DNA of 64,000 bases, taken from contig CM042138.1 in NCBI GenBank assembly GCA_023376005.1, positions 98,032,766 through 98,096,765 on the forward strand. Reading direction: 5' to 3'. The notes below the pieces were generated by a model, which was not told the DNA's origin, ran no database searches, and saw only the letters and a list, made by a program, of their open reading frames with translations. Each line of letters starts with the position of its first letter. The first letter of the stretch is position 1. Made by a program: the position numbers and the translations under genes. The DNA comes from Doryteuthis pealeii. Its lineage: Eukaryota; Mollusca; Cephalopoda; Myopsida; Loliginidae. Of this stretch, positions 46,858 through 58,799 are shown piece after piece.

Positions 46858-47259
46858 TTGGCTGCAGATTTTGGTCAAAACTGTACAAGCCAAAAGTCAG
46901 TTCCTCAACAAAGAAAAAGAAGCAAAAATGAAATTTCAAAATACCTATGTATGGCAGTCTTTCTTGATGACCATTTTTCTGGTTTATCTTGCTTAATGAG
47001 GGAGGCATTTTACAATATGGACTTGATCGCTGATCCCTCTGTCACGATATGGACAGCAGACAAAGAATTGGTCAGTTCCCTTGTGTCTAAACAGCCAACT
47101 GCTAACTTTTCCATTCCTGTTGATCCACTGCTAATTACCACCCTAGAATTGAACTCTATGCGCCATAACTCCTCTCTCTTACCTTGTGGAGCAAAGTGGG
47201 CACAAACCTTCCTCGCTTGCAGGATGAGTGGAAACATATGGTCGGGTAGTGGTTATTAG
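46858..47259 (+). other. Unrecognised open frame in intron 2 (up to 133 codons)
   Basis: The frame is open from 46,858 (TTG; the first ATG comes later) to 47,259. The translation has mixed composition ('AVFLDDHFSGLSCLMREAFY', 'VTIWTADKELVSSLVSKQ'), but I recognise no family. The start shares 'ttttggtcaaaactg' with ~12,366, which hints at a repeat. No splice sites were convincingly placed. Could be a repeat-derived frame or chance. Confidence 0.2.
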
Positions 47260-47264
47260 CATAC

Positions 47265-48280
47265 TGACAAATGAAGAAGACCTAGGGGAGGAAAGGTGTC
47301 TTCTTATAGGACAGTACAGATGCATTGTGGGTAAGTGAGTAGACATAAAAGACACCCTCTTACCCTGCCACAGGTGAAGTCATTCAGTGAACAGGTGTCA
47401 GTCAGAAGTCAAAAGAAGGGAAGAGAAAGGAAAGCAGCAGGAGAAAGGAAAAGACGAGAAAGGGAAATATAGGATAGTTCAATTTCTGTTTTTCTGGGCT
47501 AAAAAGTGACACCTAAGAGAAAGACTGAGGAAACTATAATCTGCCTATATTCTGATTGCTTTCTTGAATATGTGATCCAGCATTCCAGAAAAGAAAACTC
47601 TTTTTCCCACATGGACTTCAATGTCCATCAAAAGTACTTTAAAAAATATACCTTTGTCTACTGACCTCTGACATCATTAGCACAGAAGATTGAAGTTCAT
47701 AATATACATTAACAAAAACAACCCTTTCATCCTCATTAAGAAATTCTTCTCTTTCTATTTTATCATCTATTAAAATCTGCTGACCTTCATAATACATTTA
47801 GCTATCCTTTTAATACTACTATACACACGCACATTAATGTACATACATAAATGTTTTGCCTACACATAATCCATTACAGATACACTGACACCCACATTCA
47901 TATACATACATATATGCTACAGCTATATGCATACATACTCATATAGACATGCATATGCATTATTGTAGATTTTAAAAGATGATAAAATAAAAAGTGAGTG
48001 ATTTCTAGATGGGAATTGAGAGGGTTATATTTTTTAATGTCTATCATAAACAGAGGTCATCTGTCCTAGTATAGTCAGAAGTTGATAGACTAGGTATCAT
48101 TTTTTTTTTAAGTACTTTAGTTTTGGGAGGTCAACTCAAGATATGTAGGGTTACTTTTCTGGAAGTAAGGGCCTGTTATGTTGAAGAAAGCAATCAGGAG
48201 ATAAACAGACAAGTTGCAGCCCAAGCCAGTAGTAGGTTATTATTTACTGTGGTTGAACAGAACATACAGGAGATAAAGGA
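47265..48280. other. Intron sequence, nothing recognised
   Basis: No exon-like frame. Purine-rich patch near 47,400-47,470. Confidence 0.4.
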
Positions 48281-48284
48281 GCCA

Positions 48285-48520
48285 ATCATTGGTTGGTTTC
48301 TTTGTTTAATCAAATATAAACCTTTATGGGTTATTTAATGCCAAAGCTATCCTTGCAGTTGTGGGACTATTTAATCCATAGTTGAGAGGATGAGGGGATT
48401 CATACTTTTCCCAAGGGTATTAGTCTAAAAGGGAATGCAATAGTGTGACTGGAATTCAAACTCACATTGTAGAATATTACAGAGCGGCACCTTAGCCACT
48501 ACATCATTGGAACTCCTGCT
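48285..48520 (-). repeat. SINE family S2 copy
   Basis: 'gggttatttaatgccaaagc', 'cttttcccaagggtatta', 'ggaattcaaactcaca', 'ttagccactacatcattgga': reverse-complement S2. Confidence 0.7.
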
Positions 48521-49349
48521 GACTGTTGCACAGAATGGGATAATTGCAGTAATGAGGGAACAGCATCCAAGTTGATATTGCAAGGTGTCAGATGCACCAT
48601 CTGGCTGGGAAAAAATCAAGTAGAAAATAAAGAAACAGCAAGAATATGTTTGGAATTTGTTTTTGCTTTTTATTTCTTCCTTGTGGTCTAACAATATTGG
48701 GTTGAATTGTTTAGCAGGCAAAACTGTGAAGGTAACAATGAAAGATTGTTACAAATGTTATAACCCTACTTAATATCGGGTATATAAACGCAAGGAAGAG
48801 ACAGAGTAGGAGATAAGGGGATGATAGATTGATTCTTACTTCTGTTCTCTTGTCTAATTCATCAGCCATCATCTTCTCTGGGCTGATTTCTCTAGGCTGA
48901 TTCTACTTCTTGTTCAAGCTGGGCAGTCTGTGCATTTCTTGTTTCAATTAATCAACAAAGACTTGTTGTTTTTCTATTTTCTTTATTAAAAACAACCCCA
49001 GCCTAAAAACGCATGGTGAGAAGTGACATCTTGAGAGAACATCTTCCCTCAGTGAGTAACTGGTCGCAACTAACTAAAAACTTAACTTCTGTTTCCCGCG
49101 TCCTATTAGCACGTTTCCGGAAGGGGTTAAGTAAAAGTTACCTTATGTCAATCTGTAACGGTAATGGTCGAGGTAATTTTCCATTCAACCCTCTCTGATT
49201 TTGAATCTTCAATGATTCAATTCAAATATATCTAGCTACAGTACTTACTCAATTCATAGACTACCCATGAATTATGTAACATAAAGGCATCTCAACCAGG
49301 AAATAAATTTATTTCTCTGCCTTTCTTTTTATTTATTTTTTAAAATCAG

Positions 49350-49568
49350 AACTCAATTTTAAGATTGTGATGGCACAACAGAAAAGTGAGACCAATTCTC
49401 CCTCTTTGAAGGAGGAGAGCAGGAACGGGGAAGAAAGTGCAGTACATACAGAGGAAGAGGAACTTGTTCCAAGTGACCTCATGCCTGGAAGGCCTAGCAA
49501 TGAGCAGGCAAGCTCAAACCACCTGGAACAGGAAGATCTCATTATGCCAGAATCCAAATTGGAAAAAG
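49350..49568 (+). CDS. CCDC74: CCDC74-like gene, exon 3
   Basis: The acceptor 'ttttttaaaatcag' ends at 49,349 and the donor 'gtaagg' begins at 49,569. Phase 1 to phase 1, 219 bp. It starts 'ELNFKIVMAQQKSETNSPSL'. Joined to exon 2 this gives RENK-ELNFKIVM, equivalent to the RENKDL.YKLIM stretch of CCDC74. The remainder is acidic and polar ('HTEEEELVPSDLMPG', 'EQEDLIMPESKLEKG') and probably disordered. Confidence 0.88.
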
Positions 49569-49814
49569 GTAAGGATTCTGAATCAATGGTTGGATTTTAT
49601 GGCATATCAACCCTTGTCAATTAGAAGAAATAATTTAATGTGTATTAATAAACTTGTTATGTTTTCATTAACTTCCTGTGTATCAAACTGGTAGAAATAA
49701 TTTTAATTAACTCAGTGTCTATCAGTATATTGGTAGAAATTATTTTAGGTTTGATTTTTCATTAATTTCAGGTATATAAAGAAATTGGTAGAGATAATTT
49801 TCATTAATTGCTAA

Positions 49815-49970
49815 TAGATCTATTTGACCCATAGATGGAACCCTACTCTGGGTCAAAATGGACCTGGAAGTAATGGTAATGAAGGGGTACTCCACACTTC
49901 CCAGAGCTCCAAAATTGTAACCTCACTACTAGATGCAGTTTAGTGTTATACCCACGACACTAAGGATTTT
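49815..49970 (+). repeat. SINE-like S3 fragment
   Basis: 'agatctatttgacccataga' to 'actagatgcagtttagtgtt'. Confidence 0.7.
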
Positions 49971-50486
49971 AATTCTCTGATCATGTGATTTGATAACTGT
50001 AAATTGGTGTGTACAAGTTGACTTTAAGACTTTTAGTTCAGAATTCAGGTTTAAACTTGTTGGGCTTAGTCAGTATATGACAACTCTCATCCTAGATGTG
50101 AGACCCCAACAGAGAATATGAGGTACTATAGAAAATATAACAGGAAATTCACAAATAGTAGTTATCATGTTTATTCATGTAATGCAATAAACAACATACA
50201 TATATATACAAAGTTCTTCCTCATATGAGGGGGTTTCTTAGCAGTCTCATAATGGCTATCATGACGAGCCAAGAGCTTATTAACTGTTCTGTGTCCCTCC
50301 TCTAAGTGACAGAATTCATCAGCTGACTAAAAGTGATTAACCCCTAACTCCTGTGTCAGGAGACACAGGAGAGTTCCTGTTTAGGATCCCTACAAGCTTA
50401 AACCTGCCATTGTTAGCCAAAAAAGGGTGAGGGCCAGGGTTTATTGCCCAGTGCTTGAGCTATTCCTCAATGGAAATGCCTTATGT

Positions 50487-50625
50487 CTGATGGTGAGGCT
50501 CCAGTTCTGGAGCTATGAGAAATGTGGAGTACCCCTTCATTACCATTACTCCCAGGTCCACTCTGATCCAGAATGGTATTACCTGTTAGGGTCCCATCTA
50601 TGGGTCAAATAGATCTGTTTGAAAA
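50487..50625 (-). repeat. SINE-like S3 fragment
   Basis: 'tctgatggtgaggctccagt' to 'gggtcaaatagatctgtt'. Confidence 0.7.
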
Positions 50626-50734
50626 TTATTAATGTTGAATAAGACCAATTTACCATAGTGTTAAATATTTATTCTAAACAGCCTACCTAAGATTACTTGA
50701 AATATAAGTTGACTCCAATTATCACACCAACCTG

Positions 50735-51030
50735 AAGGCAAGGCTTAAAATATGCTGACTTTATCCTCTGCAGACCCCTACCCCCACCCCAAAGGGATGT
50801 CTTGGATATGACACTAAACTGCATCTGGTCGTGATACTCCAGATCTTACACCCTGTTAGCAAGGCTTAAAATACGCTGACTGTATTCCCTGCAGAGGGGT
50901 AAGACCCCCCCTCCTCAAAAGCAGTGTCCTGGGTATGATACTAAACTGCATCTGATGGTGAAGCTCCAGTTCTGGAGATCTAGTGAGTGTGGAGTACCTG
51001 TTTGGGTTCCATCTATGAGTCAAAGATTTA
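50735..51030 (-). repeat. Two tandem S3 fragments
   Basis: The first copy spans ~50,735-50,835. The second restarts at ~50,850 with 'accctgttagcaaggcttaa' and runs to ~51,030. Same orientation. Confidence 0.65.
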
Positions 51031-51287
51031 TTTGAAAATTTTGGATAAAAACATAACTGAGCAAAATATTTGTATTAGGAATACTTGATACCATATAGCT
51101 GTTTGCAAAAAAAATATTAAACAACTATGCAAAAAAGTACAATGAATACAATTCCCTAACCTCTATGCATAAAATAATGCCAGACAGGTTGACATGTCAT
51201 TAAAATAAATCAACTATTCAAACAACTTCAGTTCACTATTAAATGCTTGATTACAATTATAACTATATTTTCAATGTTTCATTCCAT

Positions 51288-51375
51288 AGATGCAACTTTA
51301 ACAGATACTACCACTCTGGATGAGAGTGGACCTGGCATATCAACTCCTTCTGGGTTATTTAATGTTGAAATTTGA
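51288..51375 (+). repeat. S3 fragment joined to SINE tail
   Basis: 'catagatgcaactttaacag' to 'gagagtggacctgg', running straight into 'catatcaactccttctgggt', the minus-strand form of the shared SINE tail. A recombined or nested pair. Confidence 0.55.
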
Positions 51376-51507
51376 CCTGTTTTTAAATGCTTGATTACAA
51401 TTGCAACTACATTTTCAATGTTTCATTTCTTTTTTATATTATTGTCTATAATTATTAGTTTGCACACAGTTATGGTTTCACACATTTCTATCCATTACGA
51501 ATAATTT

Positions 51508-51728
51508 TTAAACCTAATAGATACTACCATTCCGGTCAGAGTGAACCTGGAAGTAATGGCAATGAAAGGGTACTCCACTTTCCCCAGAGCTCCAGACCAT
51601 GACCACCAAATGCTGGTTAGTTTCATATCAAGGACATCTCTTTTTGGGGGGCAGGTGGTGGTGGGAGTCTTACCTCTCTGCATGGGATACAGTCATCATA
51701 TTCTTCACCCCGCTAAACAGGACAACTG
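51508..51728 (+). repeat. SINE-like S3 copy
   Basis: 'tagatactaccattccggtc' to 'gcatgggatacagtcatcat'. Confidence 0.7.
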
Positions 51729-51901
51729 ACAATTAAGTTTTCATCTTTAGTTTGTATTTCATTATAAAGATGCCTTTCAGAAGTATTTGTTTTGGAAATA
51801 TAAATTTATAGAAAAGTTTTATAAGAAGTTTAAAAGATTATTTTCATTTTAATAGCTTTCTCTTTTCTTTTTTTTTTTCTTTCTTATTTTCATATGGACA
51901 G

Positions 51902-51967
51902 AACTTTCATCTCTATCACTGAAGTCAAAAAGTATCACAAATGCATCCACCAAAACTCCTTCTCAAG
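51902..51967 (+). CDS. CCDC74: CCDC74-like gene, exon 4
   Basis: The acceptor 'ttcatatggacag' ends at 51,901 and the donor 'gtaagg' starts at 51,968. The exon is 66 bp, phase 1 at both ends. It reads 'ELSSLSLKSKSITNASTKTP' then SQG. It is Ser/Thr/Lys-rich like the middle of CCDC74. Supported by splice sites and exact phase; too short for independent family evidence. Confidence 0.7.
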
Positions 51968-52647
51968 GTAAGGAACAATCTCTTAACATTTGTGGGTTAG
52001 ATTCTGATGGAACAACAAACTGGTTATATCAAGAGCTGTGAGATTGCATAGCAAATGTCATGATGCACAAAGTTGTTATATCATATGAATCCAGAAGAAA
52101 AAGAAAACTGAAAATAAGATCAAAGATGCTTTAAATTTTTTTATTGATTGTCCAATACTTATAAAATCATTATGATTGAAGAATGGATATTCCTATCTAT
52201 CAGATTGTGCATAGGGAGCTAAATTGGACGCTTTGTAGACATTTGGATTGATTTTTATCAAATAATACATTAAACCATACAATGGACACATTTTATAGGC
52301 TAGAATTTCCCCAGGAATCCATTTATGATCTTTAAATAGCCCTATGTTGGAAAGAATTTAATAATTATTAGACTTTTGACACATATAAAAGTACCAAAGA
52401 TTTTAAAAATTACATTTAAAACCAGATTTTGGAGGAGCGCATGGCAGTATCAAATTAAATTGATACACACAATTTGACTTGAATTTTTGCTTCTAACAAT
52501 GGAATTATACATATGATTTACCTGATATTTATTCTGGAAATCAACTTAGGTAACCAAATATTAAATATTTAAATAAACTTTTGATTATGGATGTTTTCCA
52601 AATAGCAGAACTGAAAGTAAAGAGATACCATGTAGTAATTGATTTAG

Positions 52648-52649
<2 letters not shown>

Positions 52650-52704
<55 letters not shown>

Positions 52705-52727
52705 TGTGTATATATATATATATATAT
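52650..52727. repeat. (AT)n/(GT) microsatellite
   Basis: About 80 bp of alternating AT with a few GT steps. Confidence 0.9.
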
Positions 52728-53885
52728 GTAAGTGGTATGTTCTACCGCTGTGTTTTCATGATATTTCCAGATATACAGAAAATATTTGGTGTTTTTACCC
52801 CCAAAATGAGCATTTTTGAGGGGTGTTACTTTAAAATCTAGTTATAAAAAGTAAAATTTTACTGAAATAGTCATAAAAATATATCACTAGACCTTTCAGT
52901 CCAAAAAATTAGAAAATTTCTGGAAACCATTGGAGTATTTTGTAGTAAATTAGTATATATCTCAGCTAGAAAGACATTTTAAAGATTGCACCACAATTTC
53001 AATGATAAATTTGAATGCACAAATCTTACCTTTAATTTTTAATAAAACTGTAAACTTTTCAAGAAAAAATGATAGAACCAAAATTCTAAAAATGTGTGTT
53101 TGCCTTAAAATTTAAGATTAATAATAGGCACATCTCCTGTTATACTAACAATGTTAAAAAATAACCTAGTTTAGTTTTGAGAAAAGCCAGAAGTTGTATA
53201 GTGCCAAATTTAGACTCTAGTAGGGTTTACATATATAAATGATGCAGTTTTTTTGCCATACTAACAATCTTCAAAAATAACCAACTGTTTTGTGCTTCTA
53301 TATTTGATATGTCTTAATAAAATTAGTGAAATCAAATATTTTTTTCTAAATGAATGTTTAGTATTAAATTTCAATTCTCAACATTCCATAATTCATAACA
53401 TAATGATACAATCAGATGTATAATGGGATAGGCATAAAACTTGTTCTATTAAGTTTATGAATGCAAAATTTGGGTTGCATATTTATTCCTTTGTTACATC
53501 TTTATTCATGCATGAAAAGATCTTAAAATATCTACTATTTATACTTCTTATCAACATCAATAGCGGAAAATGGAATTTGAATTAAATTTGAAAAAAAGTA
53601 TCCTGTGACGGGATTTTCAACTTTATTTCTACACATTTCATGATAGTAACATCCTGTCTGTCCAGAAATAATCTAACCATTTAATATTCAGAAAAAAATT
53701 GCTTGCCAACAATAGCACCTTAGCCCCCTTGAAAATAATTATCTTGGGAGCTCATGTGCAACATTCTTTTTGTACTTTTTGGGAGATGGAACTTGAGTTA
53801 AAAAATTTTTAAAAGTATCCTCTGACAGGATTTTCATCTTTATTTCTACATATTTCAGGACAGTAACATCCCGTACAAGTAAAAG

Positions 53886-54175
53886 GTACCCATGGTATAA
53901 TGGTTATCATTGTGGGAAATGGACACAGTGACATAGGTTCAAATCCTGGATAAGACTGATTGAATTTCACATAGCACTAATACCTTTGGAAAAGGTATGA
54001 ATCCAACTATTTTCCCTCCAGCTATGGGTAAATAGAATTTGGACTCTTTAACCTTTGTACAACAACTAGTCTAGGAGAAGGAAAACTTTGAATTCAAACC
54101 TATAAAACTCCACTTAAGGAAATTGACCTTGTGTCACATCCTGCTCGTGTGGAGGGGTTGGTAAATAAATACAAA
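53886..54175 (+). repeat. SINE S1 copy in block A
   Basis: 'ggtataatggttatcattgt', 'taggttcaaatcctgga', and the tail 'cttgtgtcacatcctgctcg'. Duplicated with block A at 61,506-61,795. Confidence 0.8.
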
Positions 54176-54559
54176 TAAAAAGTCTGGCTGGAAATAATCC
54201 AACCACTTGAAATTCAGAAAAAAAATAGCTTGCCTAGAACAATAGTACCTTAGCCCCTTTGAAAGTAATTCTCTTGGGAGCTCATATACAGCATCCTTTT
54301 TATACTTTTTGAAAGGGTCTGCTAAGTCCTTTTTGAGGGAGTGCCATTAGCTGCCTTGTCACACAATCTAAAATCGCTTCACTTTCAATGGTAATTTTAG
54401 TTTTTAGAAAAGCCAGACATTGCCAGATGCCAAATTTAGACTCTAGTGAGGTTTACAGACATTGATAATACAGTTTTTTTCCCCCATAAAACCCTGTGTG
54501 AACCATGAAAAATAAGCAGTTAATATGTTCAAAATGGTTAAATATTTTCTGGTTTGGTT

Positions 54560-54765
54560 TCTTTGTTTTTTAATGGTATATCAACCTTCTTGAGTTATTT
54601 AATACCAAAGACATCCTTATGGTATTATTTACCCATAGCTGGGGGGGGGGATAGGTTTTCATACCTTTTTTAAAGCTATGTCCAAAAATGAACGCAACTG
54701 GAGTTCAAACTCTCTTACTACGATGTTGCAGACCAGCATGTTAGCCACTATACCTTTGCCAAATA
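54560..54765 (-). repeat. SINE S2 copy in block A
   Basis: 'gtatatcaaccttcttgagt' to 'catgttagccactatacc'. Duplicated at ~62,175-62,370. Confidence 0.7.
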
Positions 54766-54861
54766 TTTTCTGGACACTCCATAGAATACACAGACCTTGT
54801 AATTCTCACAATGTCAATTGTCCATTTTTTATTACAGCCTGAATATATTCAACATTTTCAG

Positions 54862-54962
54862 GTGTTCTGCTTGTTGAAACCCTTTCACAACCGGAATCAC
54901 TTTCAACTGATTTTAAAATTTCACACAAAAAGCTCACACAATGGTGTCTCACTACTGAGTAA
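54862..54962 (+). CDS. CCDC74: Possible terminal coding exon of CCDC74-like gene
   Basis: The acceptor 'aacattttcag' ends at 54,861. Entering in phase 1, as exon 4 leaves, the frame reads 'GVLLVETLSQPESLSTDFKI' then 'SHKKLTQWCLTTE' and stops at TAA 54,960-54,962. That would give a protein of about 251 residues, shorter than vertebrate CCDC74. Phase and composition fit, but no family motif lies here, so the true end may be elsewhere. In the copy at ~62,470-62,575 the same stretch has three 1-base indels that break the frame. Confidence 0.35.
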
Positions 54963-55039
54963 CAGCATGAGAGAGTGCCTGTTCATACAAGTGCAGCAAG
55001 GAGGAGGAGGGGAGGAGTAGTGCCAGAATAGCTCTCAAA

Positions 55040-55295
55040 GTAGTTTTACTACTGAGAAGAGAGCCCCTTTGGTTTGAATTCCAATTTTTCCTTCTCCTAG
55101 ATTAGTTGCTATATCAACATTTAAAAGCCCAGTCTGCCCTACTATTTACCTATCACTGGAGGGAGAATAGTTGAATGTATACCTTTCCCAAGAGTATTAA
55201 TGCTATGTAAAATGCAAACTGCCTCATTCAGGATTTGAACTCGAATCACTATCTCCATTTCATATGATGATAACCGTTACACCATAAGGTCTTTT
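55040..55295 (-). repeat. SINE S1 copy in block A
   Basis: 'tttttccttctcctagatta' to 'gatgataaccgttacaccat'. Duplicated at 62,660-62,905. Confidence 0.75.
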
Positions 55296-56265
55296 CTAAT
55301 TGATTGCCACGTTAAACCAAAGCTGTGCAATTGGTCCTTGAGATAATTAGAAAAGTTGGATACTTTCCTGAAATGCCAACTATATTTTATTGGAGATCAC
55401 TGGTTTGTGCTCCATTCTTCCTTAGCTAAAACACTTTCCTTCTGCTACAATACAGATAGTAGGCTTCACAAGGTCAGGGACAGTTTTTTGAGGGTAAGGA
55501 GTTATTATGACACACATTTGATGCATTATTCTGTAAACTTATAAACATTGGCAGTCTTTCCTAAACATTTATTTCATTTTTGACATTCTTTTCTTTGGCA
55601 CTTTATTTTTTTATTGTTTTCTTTTCTAAAAATGCATTTATTGAATAATTTTTGGATATTTTCTTTTCAGTTTTACTTTTTTTCTCATAATAAACCCTGT
55701 CACCATGACATGCAATATTCCATTTTAGCCCTTACTTGGACTAGACAGGTGATCAGAAGCCCCATTCTGATCAATCAGATGGTTATATCAATCTCTAGCA
55801 ACTATATGATTGTCCTGACTGTATTCTTCAAACTGCTCTTAATGCACCCCCCACACCCGATTTTTTATCACATAGGTGTTAGAAAGTGGTTGATAAGGCT
55901 CAACCACCAGTATTTATTAATGATGTTAATGAAAATTATTTCTATCAACCAAACTTGAAACTTTTATCAAAATGACTTGATTCAGCATTAAATAACCCGA
56001 AAAGGGTTGATATGTCATAAAACAAAACAAACTTCATAATAAATTCATTAGCTAATCTTCAAAATAGTTATTAAGGAATAAAAGTATTCAGTCTGTTTAT
56101 CTAGGTTTTTATTGTGCACATCTGAAATTTACAAAAATCTGAACTAAAAAACAAGGATACCAAAAAAATTTGCTTTTAACTAAGGCACGTAATACATTGG
56201 GTATATGATAGAGAGAGACAGAGAGAGAGACAAATAGACAGAGATAGACAAATAGTGGATGATGG

Positions 56266-57254
56266 TGTTAATGGCAGTCCCACAATTTTGCTGACAACAA
56301 ATTTGGCTTTCCGTGTCTTTACAAAGAAGTTGCTTTGCACCGTGCGCTCAAGGACGTACAGACAACACCGTAGTTCAAAAATAGTTATTTATTTTTTCAT
56401 ACAGTGAATGCCGTGAAAACTGTGAATTAAACGAAAATTCGAATAAGTCACAATATCACACAAACAATGAAATACAAATACAATAAAATAGACAAATATA
56501 CACAGAAATTCCAACTATAAAAACATTTAAAGCACAAACTATGAATTACAAATTACACATATGAAGGGAGGTTTGGGGTATTTAGAACTCAAATGCCACA
56601 AAAAGCACAAACAATAATTTAACAGGGGAAAAGGATATTTCTCATTTTGAGAAATTACAAATTAAAACAAAATAACAACATGTAAATAAATGCAGTTTCA
56701 GAGAAGAGAATGGAGGACTTAAATACCTTTGCTGGCACTCAGGGACTTGCACATTAAAGGGACCAATATCTTAGTGGTTCTAAGAATTGCGGTTTCAAAA
56801 CTACCGCCAAAGTTGCTCACAATCGGAGCCTCAAAGAGCTTGACTTGCTCAAATGACCATCTCAACGGAAAGAAAGATTTTGCCAGCACTCTTTTTAGAC
56901 TTGACAATACCAAAATTCCTACTCAATCCAAGACTTTATCCTTTATTTAAAACCCTTTTCTATTTCACTGCACAAAACAGCAGAGAGTTACTCATCATAA
57001 AACACAAAGGCAAAATAAGCACTCCAAACAATCTCAGAAAATGCACTTACACATATAATAGGGGTTATTAAAAAACCCAAGAACTATTTTTATAAGGTAA
57101 CCATTTTTACCATGAGGGTGATCAGGGTCAAGGGGTACTTTATTTGGGGTTGGAGGAGGAGTGGGAAGGGGAGGCCTAAAACCGGACATGATGCCAATGA
57201 CAAGGCAAAATTTGTTTTACTGCTGGAATCAGCCTAAAAACAGTGGCAGCTACA
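56266..57254 (-). repeat. Putative BEL/Pao-type 3' LTR
   Basis: Read on the minus strand, the interval starts TGTAGCTGCC right after a polypurine tract ('gatttggggggag', 57,255-57,267) and ends 'ggactgccattaaca'. The TG…CA ends and adjacent tract fit an LTR following the coding segment at 57,518-59,119. No second complete LTR is in the window to confirm it. The outer part recurs at 60,066-60,513 and from 63,873, as part of block A. Confidence 0.4.
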
Positions 57255-57517
57255 CTCCCCCCAAATCACCATTGTGATTTTACAATAAAGTCATTTTTGT
57301 TCTCAGTCCTTTTTGTCAAAGTCTCTGGGGGAGGTACAACAAACTGAAGGGGTTGTAAAGGTCCATAAAAAAAATTCTTTTTTTTTTGCTAATGTCTTTA
57401 AAACCTTTTACTCAAATTGGGGTAACTTGTTGGGAACTGCTTAAGAGGTTGGTGAACCTCTGGTGAGTGATGAGATGTAATGTGTGTGTGTATGTATCGG
57501 GAGGTAGAGCTGAGTGT

Positions 57518-58790
57518 TCAATTGTTGTCAGGGCGGAAAAGCAATACGAGTTTGTGTATGGGCCTGTCAAGGTATACAGGTGTTCCTATGCGCTTTCCCC
57601 TTTTATCCCGATTTCTGTCTCTTTTACGATCCCGTTCACGCCGATAACCACTCCTATCATATTCTGCATCATAAGGTGGACTTATTTCACGGATATAATC
57701 CCATCGATCATTAAAGTTGTTGCCCCTGTTCTTCCAGTGAGAAGGTGCATTAGGATATTGGTTGGAATAAAAATGATTGCCTTCACAATCATAATTAGAT
57801 CGTTCTTCGTAGCCAGAATTTCTGTCATTTGGTTGATTCTGAGCTGGATAATAATAGTCATAGCCATCAGCTGGAGGTGTAGGTACAGGAAAACTGGGGG
57901 GAATCATAGGTACTCCAGGAGGTGGAGGCATACCTGGTGGTGGCATTTCTGGAGGAGGAAATCCAGAATAATTGTTACGGCAATCATTTGAATCTGTGGT
58001 AGGAATTGGTTCATTATTGTTAGACGGCTGTGCTGGGCGTCTGGAGTCCCTGTCAGTTGTACCAATAACATCAATAGCGCCGGACATTCTATGGTTGGGG
58101 GGTGATGCAGCTCTCTTGCTAGGGAGCATAACTGGAGTGTTACTTGAATCTGTGTTTAACGGCACAGGTTTCTCTTCGGGGGTAGTCCGAGAATTTACAA
58201 CTGGAGTAGGTGCACCAGCATGGTGTACCATGATTTTATTGGTTTGATTTTTCATTCGAAGGCGTCTCTGTTTTTCGCAGTACTGCTGCCATGTATCCTC
58301 ATTAAGACCACAGTTGAAATAATCCGTAATGTCAGCACCTGGCTTGTCTTCAGCTTGTGAACTATTCAAATCATAATCATATGTTGGGATTCCATTGTTC
58401 AAACCCACAGCTTCAAGGTCAATTTCTTTGCCTTGGGTCTTATTCATTTCACCAGTTCCACCCGATGATGAGGATTTATTGTAATCGGTACCTTGCTTGA
58501 CTATTCGTGGTGTCTCATAAACGGCGGTTCCTGTCTTAATGTCACCAATAGTGACCTGCACAAGGTCATCACATCTTTTCTGTCATCGTCATTTTCTCAC
58601 TCAATTCACCAGCCTCCTCATCATTTGGGTCCTTTTTTATTGGAGTAGTGTCAATGTCCTTAGTTGGAGCAGATGATTTCTCTTCTTGGGTAGTGGACAG
58701 AAAGGTAACGCTCACCTTCGTTGGGATAATTGGATTTACGCTCCTCCTCCGATTCATCATTGGTTGCAGGTTTGGGGGAACTTTACATGT
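57518..58790 (-). pseudogene. FIP1L1: Intronless FIP1 (FIP1L1-like) sequence, frameshifted
   Basis: FIP1 is the CPSF subunit that links poly(A) polymerase to the mRNA 3'-end processing complex. The main frame (58,561-57,518, 347 codons) opens with 'QVTIGDIKTG', then carries the Fip1 signature at residues ~73-103: 'KPGADITDYFNCGLNEDTWQ', then 'YCEKQRRLRM'. Next come 'MSGAIDVIGTT' (~res 158), a Pro-rich segment (~res 203-233), Tyr/Asn-rich sequence and an Arg/Asp repeat ('RDRKRDRNRDKRGKR'). All of this follows the FIP1L1 order. It lacks a start Met (first codon GTG). The acidic N-terminal part ('KKDPNDEEAGELSEK') lies in another frame upstream, and two single-base losses near 58,560-58,600 would account for the shift. 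No introns interrupt it. The last ~20 residues ('TPVYLDRPIHKLVLLFRPDN') are unlike FIP1 and resemble the end of BEL/Pao pol. Likely a captured cDNA, not the functional gene. Confidence 0.85.
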
Positions 58791-58799
58791 CACCACTCC

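Larger units (their letters stand above)
52895..56715 (+). repeat. Block A, first full copy (3.8 kb)
   Basis: This block starts 'ttcagtccaaaaaattagaa' and ends 'gagaatggag'. Its last 1.3 kb recurs at 59,207-60,513. The whole block then recurs from 60,514 to beyond the window end. It includes SINEs S1 (plus and minus) and S2, an S3-derived middle segment (~55,690-55,900), a possible CCDC74 exon (54,862-54,962) and part of a putative LTR (from 56,266). Confidence 0.9.

Noticed and set aside
54838..54861. Alternative CCDC74 acceptor at 'ttattacag'
   Set aside because: Using it from exon 4 gives an immediate stop (TGA); the acceptor 24 bases further on keeps the frame open.
55614..55958. 114-codon frame, repeated at 59,457-59,777 and 63,239-63,565
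   Set aside because: It runs through the S3-derived SINE segment of block A; the repetition is due to the block duplication, not to a gene family.
57467..57991. 174-codon plus-strand frame rich in Ile and Arg
   Set aside because: It is the antisense of the FIP1 sequence; its composition is explained by the complementary Pro/Asp/Arg codons.
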